Origin: Chitinophaga pollutisoli
GTDB lineage: Bacteria; Bacteroidota; Bacteroidia; Chitinophagales; Chitinophagaceae
NCBI RefSeq assembly: GCF_038396755.1
Contig: NZ_CP149822.1
Coordinates: 3,596,001 to 3,660,000 of the forward strand
Length of the DNA: 64,000 nucleotides
Reading direction: 5' to 3'
The position numbers and the translations under genes were made by a program. The notes below the pieces were generated by a model. It ran no database searches and was not told where the DNA came from. It was given only the letters and a program-made list of their open reading frames with translations. Positions 34,946-44,343 of this stretch are shown here, one piece after another. Position 1 is the first letter of the stretch. The number at the start of each line of letters is the position of its first letter.

Positions 34946-35692
34946 ATGAAGCATTTTCTGTTAAGATACGCTGTAGCGGCGGGCGTTTTATGCCTTGCCG
35001 GGCTGCAGGGGGCAAAGGCGCAGGCGGTACGGCTGATGGGTATGATCACCGACGCGGATACGCGCACCGGCCTTCCCGCGGTGAGCGTATGGAACAAACG
35101 CACCGGCACGGGAACGATCTCCAACGAGTCGGGCCGGTATTACATTGAAGCCTTGCCGGGGGATACCATCGAATTTTCCAGCCTCAGCTATGTGCGTGCC
35201 GCCTTCGTGGCGCCGGGTATTTCCTCCACCCGCAATGTGGAGCTGCAGCGGCATATCATGGGGCTCCAGGGCGTTAATGTCCGCGGCCGTATCTACAAAC
35301 AGGACTCGCTCGCCATCCGTGATCAATATGAAAGATATTTTGGATATAAGCGCCCCGGTGCGATGGATGTGCTGAAAACGCTTCCTTCCAACCCCATTAC
35401 CGCGCTCACTTACCTCGTTCCCAGCCGCGCGCGCAAGCGCAAGGAGAAGTTCGGGGAGCAGTTGAAATACTGGGAAGAAGAAAAGCATATCGACTACCGG
35501 TACAACCCCGACCTGGTGGCCAGGGTCACCAAGCTGGAGAGCCCCGAGCTGGATTCGTTCATGCTTGCTTACCGGCCGCCGTACAGTTTCCTGCTTAACG
35601 CCACGGAATACGACCTGCTGTTATTCATCAAGCAATCGTTCGAGCGGTACCAGAAGAATAAAGGCAACCTCAGGAAAGACACGATCGAATAA
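34946..35692 (+). CDS. Secreted CarboxypepD_reg-like domain protein
   Basis: The 248-residue protein has a signal peptide ending near AGLQGAKA-QAV. Residues about 30-105 form a carboxypeptidase regulatory-like beta sandwich (GMITDADTRTGLPAVSVWNK, ISNESGRYYIEALPGDTIEF), as at the N terminus of TonB-dependent receptors. The remainder is helical and charged, with no beta-barrel. Such proteins are common and uncharacterised in Bacteroidota. Confidence 0.82.
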   Translation: MKHFLLRYAVAAGVLCLAGLQGAKAQAVRLMGMITDADTRTGLPAVSVWNKRTGTGTISNESGRYYIEALPGDTIEFSSLSYVRAAFVAPGISSTRNVELQRHIMGLQGVNVRGRIYKQDSLAIRDQYERYFGYKRPGAMDVLKTLPSNPITALTYLVPSRARKRKEKFGEQLKYWEEEKHIDYRYNPDLVARVTKLESPELDSFMLAYRPPYSFLLNATEYDLLLFIKQSFERYQKNKGNLRKDTIE

Positions 35693-35713
35693 ACTTTACT
35701 GCATTTCCCATAA

Positions 35714-35750
35714 AAAAGCCCGGAAGAATGATACTTCCGGGCTTTTTGTT
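35714..35750. terminator. Bidirectional terminator between convergent genes
   Basis: A 13-bp perfect stem (AAAAGCCCGGAAG / CTTCCGGGCTTTT). T-rich tails lie on both strands. It serves the CarboxypepD protein gene and the RND operon. Confidence 0.9.
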
Positions 35751-35766
35751 TTTATCTGCGGTGCGA

Positions 35767-37086
35767 TTATTTCAGGATGGATCCTTTCAGGCGCATCAGT
35801 TCCGTTTCGGCCACCTTGGTATTGTAGCGCGCCTGGATGAGGCGGTAAGCGGCCAATTCGAGGCTTTGCTGCGCTTCTTTCACTTCCAGCGTGGTAGATA
35901 CGCCCTGGCGGAAGCGCTCCAGCGCCACCATGGTATTTTCGCGGGCGAGGTCCACGCTTTCCTGCTCCAGTTCCAACGCCATCTTGTAATATTCATAATC
36001 GCGGAAAGCGTTGCGCAGCTGCAGGTTCACGAGCGACGCCTGGTTGTCGAGCATGATTTGCTGGTATTCGATATCGAGCTTCGCGGCTTTGTAGGCGCGG
36101 TGCGAGTTGAGGCCGTTGAAGATGGGCACGGTAGCGGAGAAGCCATAGTTCAGGCCGCGGTTCTGGTTGAAGATCGGGCTGAACTGGTTGATGGCGGCGC
36201 TCGCGCGCGACTGGTTGAAGTTATATGCGGAATTGAATGAAAGCACCGGGAAGAAATCACCTTTTCTTTCTTTCAAGGTAATCCGCGAAATCTCCAGGTT
36301 CTGGCGAGAGATCTGCAACTGCGGGTTCGTCTGCTGGATGTTTTCCAGGATCTGCCCGTACGACATTTGAAGGTTCAACGGTATGGTGTCGAGCACATCG
36401 TAGTTCACGCTTTCGTCGGCGATGGCAAGCAGTTGGTTCAGCGAGGCTTTGCTTTGCTCGATGACGGTTTGCTGGCGGAGCCAGTTGGCGCGCTGGGCGT
36501 TGTAGTCCACTTTCGCCTGCAGCCAGTCGGTTTTGGGCGCAAGGCCTGTCTGGAATTTGGCGTCGGAAAGCTTCACGCGCTCGTCGGAGATGGACATCTG
36601 TTCGGCGAGTGCGCGCAATTGCTGCTTCTGCTGCGCGATGTTATAATAGCTGTTGATGATATTGGCGACGGTGTTTTCCACCTGGTTGCGGACGTTCAGT
36701 TCACCGAGTATTTCGATGGCTTGCACGCGCTGGCGGGTGGCGAACATTTTCAGGCCATCGAACAACGTCCAGTTGAGGTTCACGGCAGCCTGCCACTGCT
36801 GGTTTTTAATGCCGGAGGTGTCGCGCTTGGTGCCGTTGCCGAATTCCTGTTTGGTAGCGGTGCGGGTCCAGGTTTTGGCGGCGGTGCCGTTGATGCGCGG
36901 CGCGAAAGCGAAGTTGGCGTAGGCGTTATCATTGGCGGCCACTTCCGCATCGTTGCGCGCCATGCGGATATCGTAGTTGTTTTTCAACCCCAGGTCGATC
37001 GCCTGTTCCAGCGTGAGCACCTGTTGTGCCTGCGCACTACCGGCGGCGAGGAGGAGGAAGAAGATGAATATCTGTTTCAGTTTCAT
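35767..37086 (-). CDS. TolC-family outer membrane efflux protein
   Basis: The 439-residue protein has a signal peptide (MKLKQIFIFFLLLAAGSAQA) and two TolC repeats with long coiled-coil segments (VENTVANIINSYYNIAQQKQ; ALERFRQGVSTTLEVKEAQQ). It forms the outer membrane channel of the efflux pump encoded just upstream on the same strand, 12 bp after the RND gene. An ATG three codons earlier is possible. Confidence 0.93.
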   Translation of the reverse strand: MKLKQIFIFFLLLAAGSAQAQQVLTLEQAIDLGLKNNYDIRMARNDAEVAANDNAYANFAFAPRINGTAAKTWTRTATKQEFGNGTKRDTSGIKNQQWQAAVNLNWTLFDGLKMFATRQRVQAIEILGELNVRNQVENTVANIINSYYNIAQQKQQLRALAEQMSISDERVKLSDAKFQTGLAPKTDWLQAKVDYNAQRANWLRQQTVIEQSKASLNQLLAIADESVNYDVLDTIPLNLQMSYGQILENIQQTNPQLQISRQNLEISRITLKERKGDFFPVLSFNSAYNFNQSRASAAINQFSPIFNQNRGLNYGFSATVPIFNGLNSHRAYKAAKLDIEYQQIMLDNQASLVNLQLRNAFRDYEYYKMALELEQESVDLARENTMVALERFRQGVSTTLEVKEAQQSLELAAYRLIQARYNTKVAETELMRLKGSILK

Positions 37087-37098
37087 TGTTAGCATGTT

Positions 37099-40000
37099 TT
37101 AGGCGTGCGCGGCGGAAGCGGCTTCTTCTGGCACTTTGGATTCGGTTACCGCGTCTTCAAATTCCGTGTTCTTTTTCCTGCGGCTCAGGAAGGTATACAC
37201 CGCGGGAATCACGTAGAGCGTAAGCACCAGCGAGAACATGATCCCGCCCACGATCACGATACCGAGCGGAATACGGCTGGTGGATGCCGCACCGAGGCTC
37301 ATCGCGATGGGCAACGCGCCCAGCGCCATGGCCAGCGAGGTCATCAGGATCGGGCGTAAGCGCATTACCGCCCCTTCGATGGCGGCTTCGGCTTTCTCCT
37401 TGCCCGCGTCGCGCATGTGGTTGGCGAACTCCACGATCAGGATACCGTTTTTCGTCACCAGCCCGATCAGCATGATCACGCCGATCTGGGAGAAAATGTT
37501 CCAGGTTTGGTTGAACAGCTTCAGCGAGAGGAACGCTCCGGCGAACGCCATGGGTACTGTCAGCATGATGATGAGCGGATCGATCCAGCTTTCGAACTGC
37601 GCGGCGAGTACGAGATAAATGAGAATAAGCGCCAGCAGCAGTGCGAACATGGTGTTGGAACCGGATTCGGCATAGTCGCGGGAAGAACCGCTGAGCGCGG
37701 TGTCGAACGAATTATCGATCACGCCTTCTTTCTCCAGGTTGGCATATATCTGGTTCATGGCGTCGATACCGTCGCCGATAGTTTTTCCGGGCGCGAGGCC
37801 TGCGGAAATGGTGGCCGACTTCATACGGTTGTAGTGGTAGATCACCGGCGGACTCGTTTCTTCCTCGATGGTCACGAGGTTATCCAGCTGGATGGCTTCG
37901 CCACGGGTGTTGCGGACGTAGATGCTTTGCAGATCCACGGGATCGTCGCGGTCGGCGCGGAACACCTGGCCCATCACCTGGTATTGTTTTCCGTTGCGGA
38001 TGAAGTATCCGAAGCGGCGGTTGGACAGTGCGAGCTGGAGGGTGGAGGAGATGTCTTCCACGGAAACGCCGAGTTCGCTGGCTTTCGCGCGGTTGATGTG
38101 GATGCGGAGTTCGGGTTTATTGAACTTGAGGTCCACGTCCACGCCCTGGAACACCGGGTTGGCGCTGGCTTCTTCCACGAAGCGGGGCACCACGGAGGAG
38201 AGTTTCTCGAAGTTTACGTTCTGTAAGACGAAGGCTACCGGCAACCCGCCCCTGCGGCCTACCTGGATGGTTTGCTGCTCGATGGCGAACACCCTGCCCT
38301 GGGGGAACCGGTACATATTGCGGTTCACCATGTTCACGATATCTTTCTGCGAGCGCAGGCGTTCGCTGGGCTCGGGGAGCGTTACGAAGGAGAAGGCCGT
38401 GTTCACGGAACCCGCACCGGAGAAGCCGGGAGCCGTTACGGAAAGGATCACTTTCTTTTCAGGAATGGAATCTTTCATGAACTCGACCAGGTTCACCACA
38501 TACTCGTCCATCGCGTCATAGGAAGTGCCTTCCGGCGCGGTGATGGAAAGGCGGAACATGCTCCGGTCTTCGATGGGCGCCAGTTCCGACTGGATGTTGA
38601 TGAACAGTACATAAATCATGGCCATGCATGCGGCGATGATCACCCAGGCAAACCAGCGTACCTGTACGAACCCGGCGAGCGTGTTCTTATAGCTTCTTTC
38701 CATCCACTGGAAGAAGGGCTCGGTTTTTTCGTAGAACCAGGAATGCTTGTGGGTTTTGCGCGCCAGTTTCACGTTGAGCACCGGCGTAAGGGTGAGCGAT
38801 ACAAACGCGGAAATGAGTACAGCTCCTGCCACCACGATCCCGAATTCCCGGAATAGGCTTCCCACGAAGCCCTGCAGGAAGATGATCGGCAGGAACACGA
38901 ACGCGAGCGTTACCGAAGTGGCGATCACCGCGAAGAAGATCTCTTCCGATCCTTCCTTGGCGGCGCGCATGCGGGGCATGCCCAGTTCTATCTTTTTATA
39001 AATATTTTCCGTGACTACGATACCATCGTCCACCACAAGCCCCGTGGCCAGTACAATTGCCAGCAGTGTGAGGATGTTGATGGTGAACCCGCAGACGTAC
39101 ATGATGAAGAATGCGCCGATGAGCGACACGGGGATGTCGACGATCGGGCGGAGCGCCATGAGCCAGTCGCGGAAGAACAGGTACACGATCAGGATTACCA
39201 GTGTGAGGGCGATGATGAGTGTTTCCTGCACTTCATGGATACTCTTCTTGATAAAAGCGGTATTGTCCATGGCGATGTTGAGGGAGAAATCCTCCGGCAC
39301 CTCCTGCTTCAGCTGGTCGTATCTTTTATAGAACTCTTCGGCGATGGCCACGTAGTTGGAACCCGGCTGCGGGATGAGCGCCAGGGCGATCTGCGGGATG
39401 CCGGATTCTTTCAGCTGTGTTTCCTCGTTTTCCGGTCCGAGTACCGCCTGCCCAACGTCGCGCAGGCGGATTTCGGCGCCGTTGACGTTTTTGATGATCA
39501 GTTCATTGAACTCATCTTCGGTGTCCAGCCGGCCAAAGGTGCGCACCGTCAGCTCGGTGGCGTTGCCGGCGATCTTGCCGGACGGCAGTTCCACGTTCTC
39601 GCGCTGGAGGGCGAGCTGTACGTCGCCGGGCGTGAGGGAATAGGCGGAAAGGCGGGCGGGGTCCATCCAGATGCGCATGGCGTATTTCTTTTCGCCCCAC
39701 ACCTGTATGGCGGAAACGCCGGGGATGGTTTGCAGCCGCTCCAGGAGCACGTTGGTGGCGTACTCGGTGATTTCCAGCTGGTTGCGGGTGTTGGACTGGA
39801 CGGTCATGGAAATGATGGCGTCCGAGTTGGCGTCGGCTTTGGATACCACGGGCGGGGCTTCCAGATCGTTGGGCAGATTGCGCTGCGCCTGGGAAACTTT
39901 GTCGCGGACGTCGTTGGCCGCTGCTTCGAGGTCTTCGCTCAGTTCGAACTCCACGGTGATGTTGCTGGAGCCCTGGGAGCTGAGGGAGGAAATATTTTTG

Positions 40001-40230
40001 ATACCGGCCACACCGTTGATCGCTTTTTCGAGCGGTTCTGTGATCTGGGTTTCGATGATATCGGAGTTGGCGCCGGGGTAGGATGTGCGGACGTTCACGA
40101 CCGGCGGGTCGATGGCGGGGAAGTCGCGCACCCCGAGGAAGGTGAAGCCCACCAGGCCGAAGATCACGATGATGATGTTCATCACGATGGCGAGGACGGG
40201 CCTTTTGAGTGATATGGAGGGTAAGCTCAT
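37099..40230 (-). CDS. RND-family multidrug efflux pump (HAE1/AcrB type)
   Basis: The 1043-residue inner-membrane protein has 12 membrane segments in two halves and two large periplasmic loops. The N terminus (KRPVLAIVMNIIIVIFGLVG), GLVVDDGIVVTENIYKKIEL with the proton-relay Asp pair in TM4, and MLIGLVTKNGILIVEFANHM are typical. It exports drugs or lipophilic compounds by proton exchange. It is the middle gene of the adaptor-pump-channel operon; no regulator is adjacent. Confidence 0.96.
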   Translation of the reverse strand: MSLPSISLKRPVLAIVMNIIIVIFGLVGFTFLGVRDFPAIDPPVVNVRTSYPGANSDIIETQITEPLEKAINGVAGIKNISSLSSQGSSNITVEFELSEDLEAAANDVRDKVSQAQRNLPNDLEAPPVVSKADANSDAIISMTVQSNTRNQLEITEYATNVLLERLQTIPGVSAIQVWGEKKYAMRIWMDPARLSAYSLTPGDVQLALQRENVELPSGKIAGNATELTVRTFGRLDTEDEFNELIIKNVNGAEIRLRDVGQAVLGPENEETQLKESGIPQIALALIPQPGSNYVAIAEEFYKRYDQLKQEVPEDFSLNIAMDNTAFIKKSIHEVQETLIIALTLVILIVYLFFRDWLMALRPIVDIPVSLIGAFFIMYVCGFTINILTLLAIVLATGLVVDDGIVVTENIYKKIELGMPRMRAAKEGSEEIFFAVIATSVTLAFVFLPIIFLQGFVGSLFREFGIVVAGAVLISAFVSLTLTPVLNVKLARKTHKHSWFYEKTEPFFQWMERSYKNTLAGFVQVRWFAWVIIAACMAMIYVLFINIQSELAPIEDRSMFRLSITAPEGTSYDAMDEYVVNLVEFMKDSIPEKKVILSVTAPGFSGAGSVNTAFSFVTLPEPSERLRSQKDIVNMVNRNMYRFPQGRVFAIEQQTIQVGRRGGLPVAFVLQNVNFEKLSSVVPRFVEEASANPVFQGVDVDLKFNKPELRIHINRAKASELGVSVEDISSTLQLALSNRRFGYFIRNGKQYQVMGQVFRADRDDPVDLQSIYVRNTRGEAIQLDNLVTIEEETSPPVIYHYNRMKSATISAGLAPGKTIGDGIDAMNQIYANLEKEGVIDNSFDTALSGSSRDYAESGSNTMFALLLALILIYLVLAAQFESWIDPLIIMLTVPMAFAGAFLSLKLFNQTWNIFSQIGVIMLIGLVTKNGILIVEFANHMRDAGKEKAEAAIEGAVMRLRPILMTSLAMALGALPIAMSLGAASTSRIPLGIVIVGGIMFSLVLTLYVIPAVYTFLSRRKKNTEFEDAVTESKVPEEAASAAHA

Positions 40231-40279
40231 GTTGTCGTTGTTAAGTTCTGGTAACCGCTGTTGTTAATGGAACAGCGCA

Positions 40280-41359
40280 CTATTGCACCTTATTATATTT
40301 AAAGGTCATACCCGGTTTGAGGGAGAGTATGCCTGTGGTTATAACAGTGTCTCCGATTTCCAGACCGCTGGTGATTTGCACGTTGTTTTCGTTCCTGACG
40401 CCGGTTTCCACGTTTACGAATTTGGCTTTGCCGCTGTCGGCGACGATCACCTGTTTGAACCTTGTTCCGGGGATCACGGCCTGTGACGGGATCATGATGG
40501 CGTTAGGATTGTCTTTCAGCTGTATGGAGGTGCGGGCGAAGGATCCGGGGAACAGGATGCCGTTGGGATTTGGCACGATGGCGCGGATCTTCACGCTGCG
40601 GGTAGCCAGGTCGATTTTGGGATCGATGGCGTAGATGGAGCCGCGGTAGCGGTTGGTGTCGCCGGAAACGGAAAAGGTGACGGGGTCTCCTTTGCGGATG
40701 GCGTTCCGGTATTTTTCGGGCGAGGCGAAGTCGACCTTGAGGGGATCGAGTTGCTGCAGGGTGGTCATGATGGTGGTGGGGCCTACGATGGCGCCTTCAG
40801 AGACGTTGCGGAGGCCGATGGTGCCGCTGAAGGGGGCGCGGATTTCCGTTTTCTGGAGCTGTGCCTTATTGAATTCGATATCTGCGCCATAGGCGGCTAC
40901 CTGGTTGGTGGTAACGTCCACGTCCTGGCGGCTGATACCGTTGATTTTGAGGAGGGATTCCTGGCGGGCGAGGGTGGTGCGGGCGAGTTCGCGTTGGAGC
41001 TCGAGTTTGCGGAGGGTAGCGAGGATGTCACCATCGTACAGTTTGATGAGGAGGGTGCCTTTGGCAACTTTTGCGCCTTCTTTAAAATATATATTAGTGA
41101 TTCGGCCGGTGATTTCTGGTTTGAGCTCTACTTCTTCGTTGCTCTGGAGGGTACCGGAGGCTTCGATGATTTCGTCGAGTTTCACGGGTTTCACTACATA
41201 GGCGTCGGCCATGATGGGTTTGCCGGCCGGGCGGGCGCCGCCGGCTGCTGAGGGGGCGCCTGGGTTGGCGTCGTTTTTGGCGGTCAGCTTATAAATAAAG
41301 AAGCCGGCCACCGCCAGTACCAGGAAGAGAATAACAATTCGTAAAGTCTTATTTCGCAT
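40280..41359 (-). CDS. RND efflux periplasmic adaptor (membrane fusion protein)
   Basis: The 359-residue protein has one N-terminal membrane anchor (TLRIVILFLVLAVAGFFIY), a linker rich in Ala, Gly and Pro, then lipoyl/hairpin/beta-barrel domains: EASGTLQSNEEVELKPEITG, VAKGTLLIKLYDGDILA, APFSGTIGLRNVSEGAIV. It links the RND pump to TolC. First gene of the operon; the pump gene begins about 50 bp after its stop. Confidence 0.94.
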   Translation of the reverse strand: MRNKTLRIVILFLVLAVAGFFIYKLTAKNDANPGAPSAAGGARPAGKPIMADAYVVKPVKLDEIIEASGTLQSNEEVELKPEITGRITNIYFKEGAKVAKGTLLIKLYDGDILATLRKLELQRELARTTLARQESLLKINGISRQDVDVTTNQVAAYGADIEFNKAQLQKTEIRAPFSGTIGLRNVSEGAIVGPTTIMTTLQQLDPLKVDFASPEKYRNAIRKGDPVTFSVSGDTNRYRGSIYAIDPKIDLATRSVKIRAIVPNPNGILFPGSFARTSIQLKDNPNAIMIPSQAVIPGTRFKQVIVADSGKAKFVNVETGVRNENNVQITSGLEIGDTVITTGILSLKPGMTFKYNKVQ

Positions 41360-41828
41360 GTTTCAGTCTATATAAAGTTAAAATACCGCTTTAGGGCCCG
41401 GGTTTCACTACGTGGAAGCTGTACCCCGCAAGTTAAGGGATTTCGAAGCCGGACAAATTTAATAATTGGACGTTATCGCGGTCCCGTTCCGGTTTTAAAT
41501 ATGGTTAAGTGGCTGAAAGCGGGGGTTGAATGGTCAACTTGTATGTCATAACAGGTATTTATGGGGGAATGGGGGAGGTGGGAAAGGGGGAAGACGGATT
41601 TTTGAGCCGGGGAGTGGAAGGGGGAGTGGAAGGGAAGGCCGGGGAGCGATGCGGGGGGAGCGGAAATGGATAAAAAGGTAGTAAAAAGGGTGTTTTTAAG
41701 GATGATAAAGCGAATACATATGATCGGCTGCGTTTATGCGGTGTTGTCTGAAATGCGCTGTGGTAGGGTATCTTGGAGTACATTGTTGTTTACCAAATGG
41801 AAATTCTGGGTTAAAATTCCGCCGAATC
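41360..41828. other. Intergenic region with a strongly purine-biased segment
   Basis: No gene is visible between the RND adaptor and acpP. From 41563 to 41670 the + strand is almost all purine with many G runs. Open frames across it (e.g. minus strand 41559-41783, rich in Pro, Ser and Phe) are by-products of this bias. Confidence 0.6.
41563..41590 (+). other. Potential G-quadruplex
   Basis: Four G runs (GGGGG, GGGGG, GGG, GGGGG) are separated by loops of 3, 4 and 3 nt: AAT, AGGT and AAA. This meets the standard G3+N1-7 quadruplex pattern. More G runs follow to 41660. Confidence 0.7.
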
Positions 41829-41858
41829 CTTGGCAATTGAATAAAAATTATATTTTTG
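41829..41858 (+). promoter_or_regulatory. Bacteroidota promoter of acpP-fabF-rnc
   Basis: CTTG (41829-41832) and TATTTTTG (41851-41858) are spaced 18 bp apart. The acpP start codon is 33 bp downstream. Confidence 0.7.
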
Positions 41859-41891
41859 CAGTCAAGTTTTAAACCAAAAACACTTAAAATT

Positions 41892-42128
41892 ATGTCAGAC
41901 ATTGCATCAAGAGTTAAAAAGATCATTATTGACAAATTAGGCGTTGACGAAGCCGAGGTAACTCCTGAAGCCTCCTTTACCAACGACCTGGGCGCTGACT
42001 CTTTGGATACGGTAGAACTGATCATGGAATTCGAAAAAGAATTCAATATCTCCATTCCTGACGAACAAGCAGAAACAATCACCACTGTTGGCCAGGCAGT
42101 AGCTTACCTGGAAGAACACGTAAAATAA
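41892..42128 (+). CDS. acpP: Acyl carrier protein
   Basis: The 78-residue acidic protein starts [20 protein letters not shown] and contains the phosphopantetheine site GADSLD with Ser37. It carries growing acyl chains in fatty acid synthesis. I use the ATG at 41892; the longer frame reads into the leader. fabF follows 23 bp later, as in most bacteria. Confidence 0.97.
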   Translation: MSDIASRVKKIIIDKLGVDEAEVTPEASFTNDLGADSLDTVELIMEFEKEFNISIPDEQAETITTVGQAVAYLEEHVK

Positions 42129-42151
42129 TCCAACAAATCAGAACTGTTTTA

Positions 42152-43405
42152 ATGCAACCAAGACGAGTAGTCGTTACAGGTTTAGGCGCGCTGACACCGC
42201 TCGGCAATTCCGTAGAAGCTTTCTGGCAGGGATTGGCGAACGGTGTATCGGGCGCTGATTATATCAAGCAGTTTGATGCTTCCAAATTCAAGACCCGTTT
42301 TGCCTGTGAGCTGAAAGACTTCGACGCCACGAATTTCATGGATAAGAAGGATGCACGCAAAATGGACCCGTTCACGCAAACCGCCGTCATCGCAGCCGAT
42401 CAGGCAGTGGCGGACGCGAAAATCGACCGCAACTCCGTGGATGTTGACAGGGTTGGCGTGATCTGGGGTACGGGCGTTGGCGGGATGATCAACTTCACGA
42501 ACGAATTAAAGGAATTCCATTCCGGGGACGGAACACCGCGTTTCAGCCCTTTCCTGATCACCCGTTTGATTCTGGATATTGCCGCAGGGCATATATCCAT
42601 GCGTCATGGTTTCAGAGGCCCTAACTTCTCGGTGGTATCTGCGTGCGCTTCGGCCACCAATGCCTTGATCGAAGCCATGTACACCATCCGCTACGGAAAG
42701 GCGGACGTAATCATTTCCGGTGGATCCGAAAACATCATCAATGAGCCCTGCGTAGGCGGTTTCAACGCGATGAAGGCGCTCAGCGAACGGAACGACGATC
42801 CGAAAACAGCCTCCAGGCCGTTTGATCTCGACCGCGATGGTTTTGTCATGGGCGAAGGCGCCGGCGCTCTCGTGCTGGAAAGCTACGAACATGCCATGGC
42901 CCGCGGCGCTAAGATTTATGTCGAACTCGCCGGCGGCGGCGCATCCGCAGACGCCCACCACATCACCGCTCCCCACCCCGAAGGGCTCGGAGCCATGAAC
43001 GTGATGACCCAGGCCCTCAAAGATGCCGGCCTCCAACCGGAGGATATCGACTACATCAACGTACACGGAACCTCTACTCCGCTGGGCGACATTGCGGAAG
43101 TAAAGGCCATTCAGCAGGTATTTGGCGAAGCTGCCTACAATCTCAACATCAGCTCCACCAAATCCATGACCGGGCACCTCCTTGGGGCAGCCGGAGCCGT
43201 GGAATCCATTACCATCATCAAGAGCATTCTGGAAGGTCTCGTACCTCCCACCATCAACCACTTCACCGACGATCCCCAGCTGGATGCCAAACTGAATTTC
43301 ACTTTTAACGTGGCACAAAAAAGAGACGTGAGAGCCGCGCTCAGCAACACCTTCGGGTTTGGCGGGCACAATGCCTCCGTTATTTTCAAAAAATTTGTTC
43401 CTTGA
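42152..43405 (+). CDS. fabF: 3-Oxoacyl-[acyl-carrier-protein] synthase II
   Basis: The 417-residue condensing enzyme has the active-site Cys in VVSACASATNALIEA and the catalytic His residues in NVHGTSTPLGD and KSMTGHLLGAAGAVE. It elongates acyl-ACP with malonyl-ACP. It sits between acpP and rnc, a conserved order in Bacteroidota. Confidence 0.97.
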   Translation: MQPRRVVVTGLGALTPLGNSVEAFWQGLANGVSGADYIKQFDASKFKTRFACELKDFDATNFMDKKDARKMDPFTQTAVIAADQAVADAKIDRNSVDVDRVGVIWGTGVGGMINFTNELKEFHSGDGTPRFSPFLITRLILDIAAGHISMRHGFRGPNFSVVSACASATNALIEAMYTIRYGKADVIISGGSENIINEPCVGGFNAMKALSERNDDPKTASRPFDLDRDGFVMGEGAGALVLESYEHAMARGAKIYVELAGGGASADAHHITAPHPEGLGAMNVMTQALKDAGLQPEDIDYINVHGTSTPLGDIAEVKAIQQVFGEAAYNLNISSTKSMTGHLLGAAGAVESITIIKSILEGLVPPTINHFTDDPQLDAKLNFTFNVAQKRDVRAALSNTFGFGGHNASVIFKKFVP

Positions 43406-43409
43406 TTGT

Positions 43410-44141
43410 GTGAGACTAATTCCAGGATTCCTATATAAAATTTTATACGGGAAAAAGCGACTGTACAAAGACCTCTACAACCTGCTCGGGTTCCACCCGG
43501 GCAACCTGGCCCTGTATGAAGTCGCTTTGAGCCACCGTTCCAGCAAGGAGAAATTCCTTGAGAGCAACGAGCGCCTGGAATATCTTGGCGACGCCATCCT
43601 GGGCGCCATTATCGGAGATTACCTCTTCAAAAAATACCCCTACAAAACCGAAGGCTACCTCACCGAAATGCGGTCTAAAATCGTCAACCGCCAACAGCTC
43701 AACGATATTGCCATCAAAATGGGCCTCCGCAAACTGACGATCTACGACAAATACAACTCCTTCCTCAAAATCTCCCAGATCTTCGGCAATACCCTCGAAG
43801 CCCTCGTGGGCGCAGTTTACCTCGACCGCGGGTATAACAAAACCAAACAGTTCGTCCACAAGCGCATCCTCGTCCCCTACATCGACCTCGAAGCCCTCGA
43901 GATCGTGGAGATGAACCACAAAAACAAACTGTACGGCTGGGCCAATAAAAACGGCAAATCCCTCGAATTCGAACTCATCGAAGAACAGATGGATAACGGC
44001 CGCCGCATCTTCACTGTAGGCGCCATGCTCGACGGCGAGCTTATCTGCACCGGCAAAGCCTTCAATAAAAAGGATGCCAGCCAGATTGCTGCCTCCCAGG
44101 CAATTGAACTGCTTGGTATTGGCGGGGATGATAAGTTATAA
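43410..44141 (+). CDS. rnc: Ribonuclease III
   Basis: The 243 residues contain the RNase III catalytic domain, with the signature NERLEYLGDAILGAIIGDYL, and a C-terminal double-stranded RNA-binding domain (GKSLEFELIEEQMDNGRRIF, ending DASQIAASQAIELLG). It processes rRNA and cleaves structured RNAs. I choose the GTG at 43410, 5 nt after the fabF stop, giving M/VRLIPGFLYKILYGKK; in-frame TTG codons lie further upstream inside fabF. The 3' end of the gene is the source of the tandem repeat that follows. Confidence 0.92.
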   Translation: MRLIPGFLYKILYGKKRLYKDLYNLLGFHPGNLALYEVALSHRSSKEKFLESNERLEYLGDAILGAIIGDYLFKKYPYKTEGYLTEMRSKIVNRQQLNDIAIKMGLRKLTIYDKYNSFLKISQIFGNTLEALVGAVYLDRGYNKTKQFVHKRILVPYIDLEALEIVEMNHKNKLYGWANKNGKSLEFELIEEQMDNGRRIFTVGAMLDGELICTGKAFNKKDASQIAASQAIELLGIGGDDKL

Positions 44142-44343
44142 GGATGCCAGTCCATCTCATGATTCCGCCTCCCAGGCAATTGAACTGCTTGGTATTGGCG
44201 GGGATGATAAGTTATAAGGATGCCAGTCCATCTCATGATTCTGCCTCCCAGGCAATTGAACTGCTTGGTATTGGCGGGGATGATAAGTAATAAGGATGCC
44301 AGTCCATCTCATGATTCCGCCTCCCAGGCAATTGAACTGCTTC
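44071..44343 (+). repeat. Tandem repeats derived from the 3' end of rnc
   Basis: The last codons of rnc and its stop (44071-44140, 70 bp) are followed by two 76-bp near-identical copies (44141-44216, 44217-44292) and a partial copy (44293-44343). The copies begin AGGATGCCAGTCC and include CTCCCAGGCAATTGAACTGC. They differ from the genic copy by a 6-bp-longer segment after GATGCCAG and from each other by single bases (e.g. GTTATAA versus GTAATAA). Each copy can fold CCAGGCA with TGCTTGG. The last copy runs into the stop codon of the convergent GyrI-like gene, leaving no other spacer. Confidence 0.9.

Noticed and set aside
41559..41783. Minus-strand frame rich in Pro, Ser and Phe
   Set aside because: A product of the polypurine tract; no start site or family pattern.
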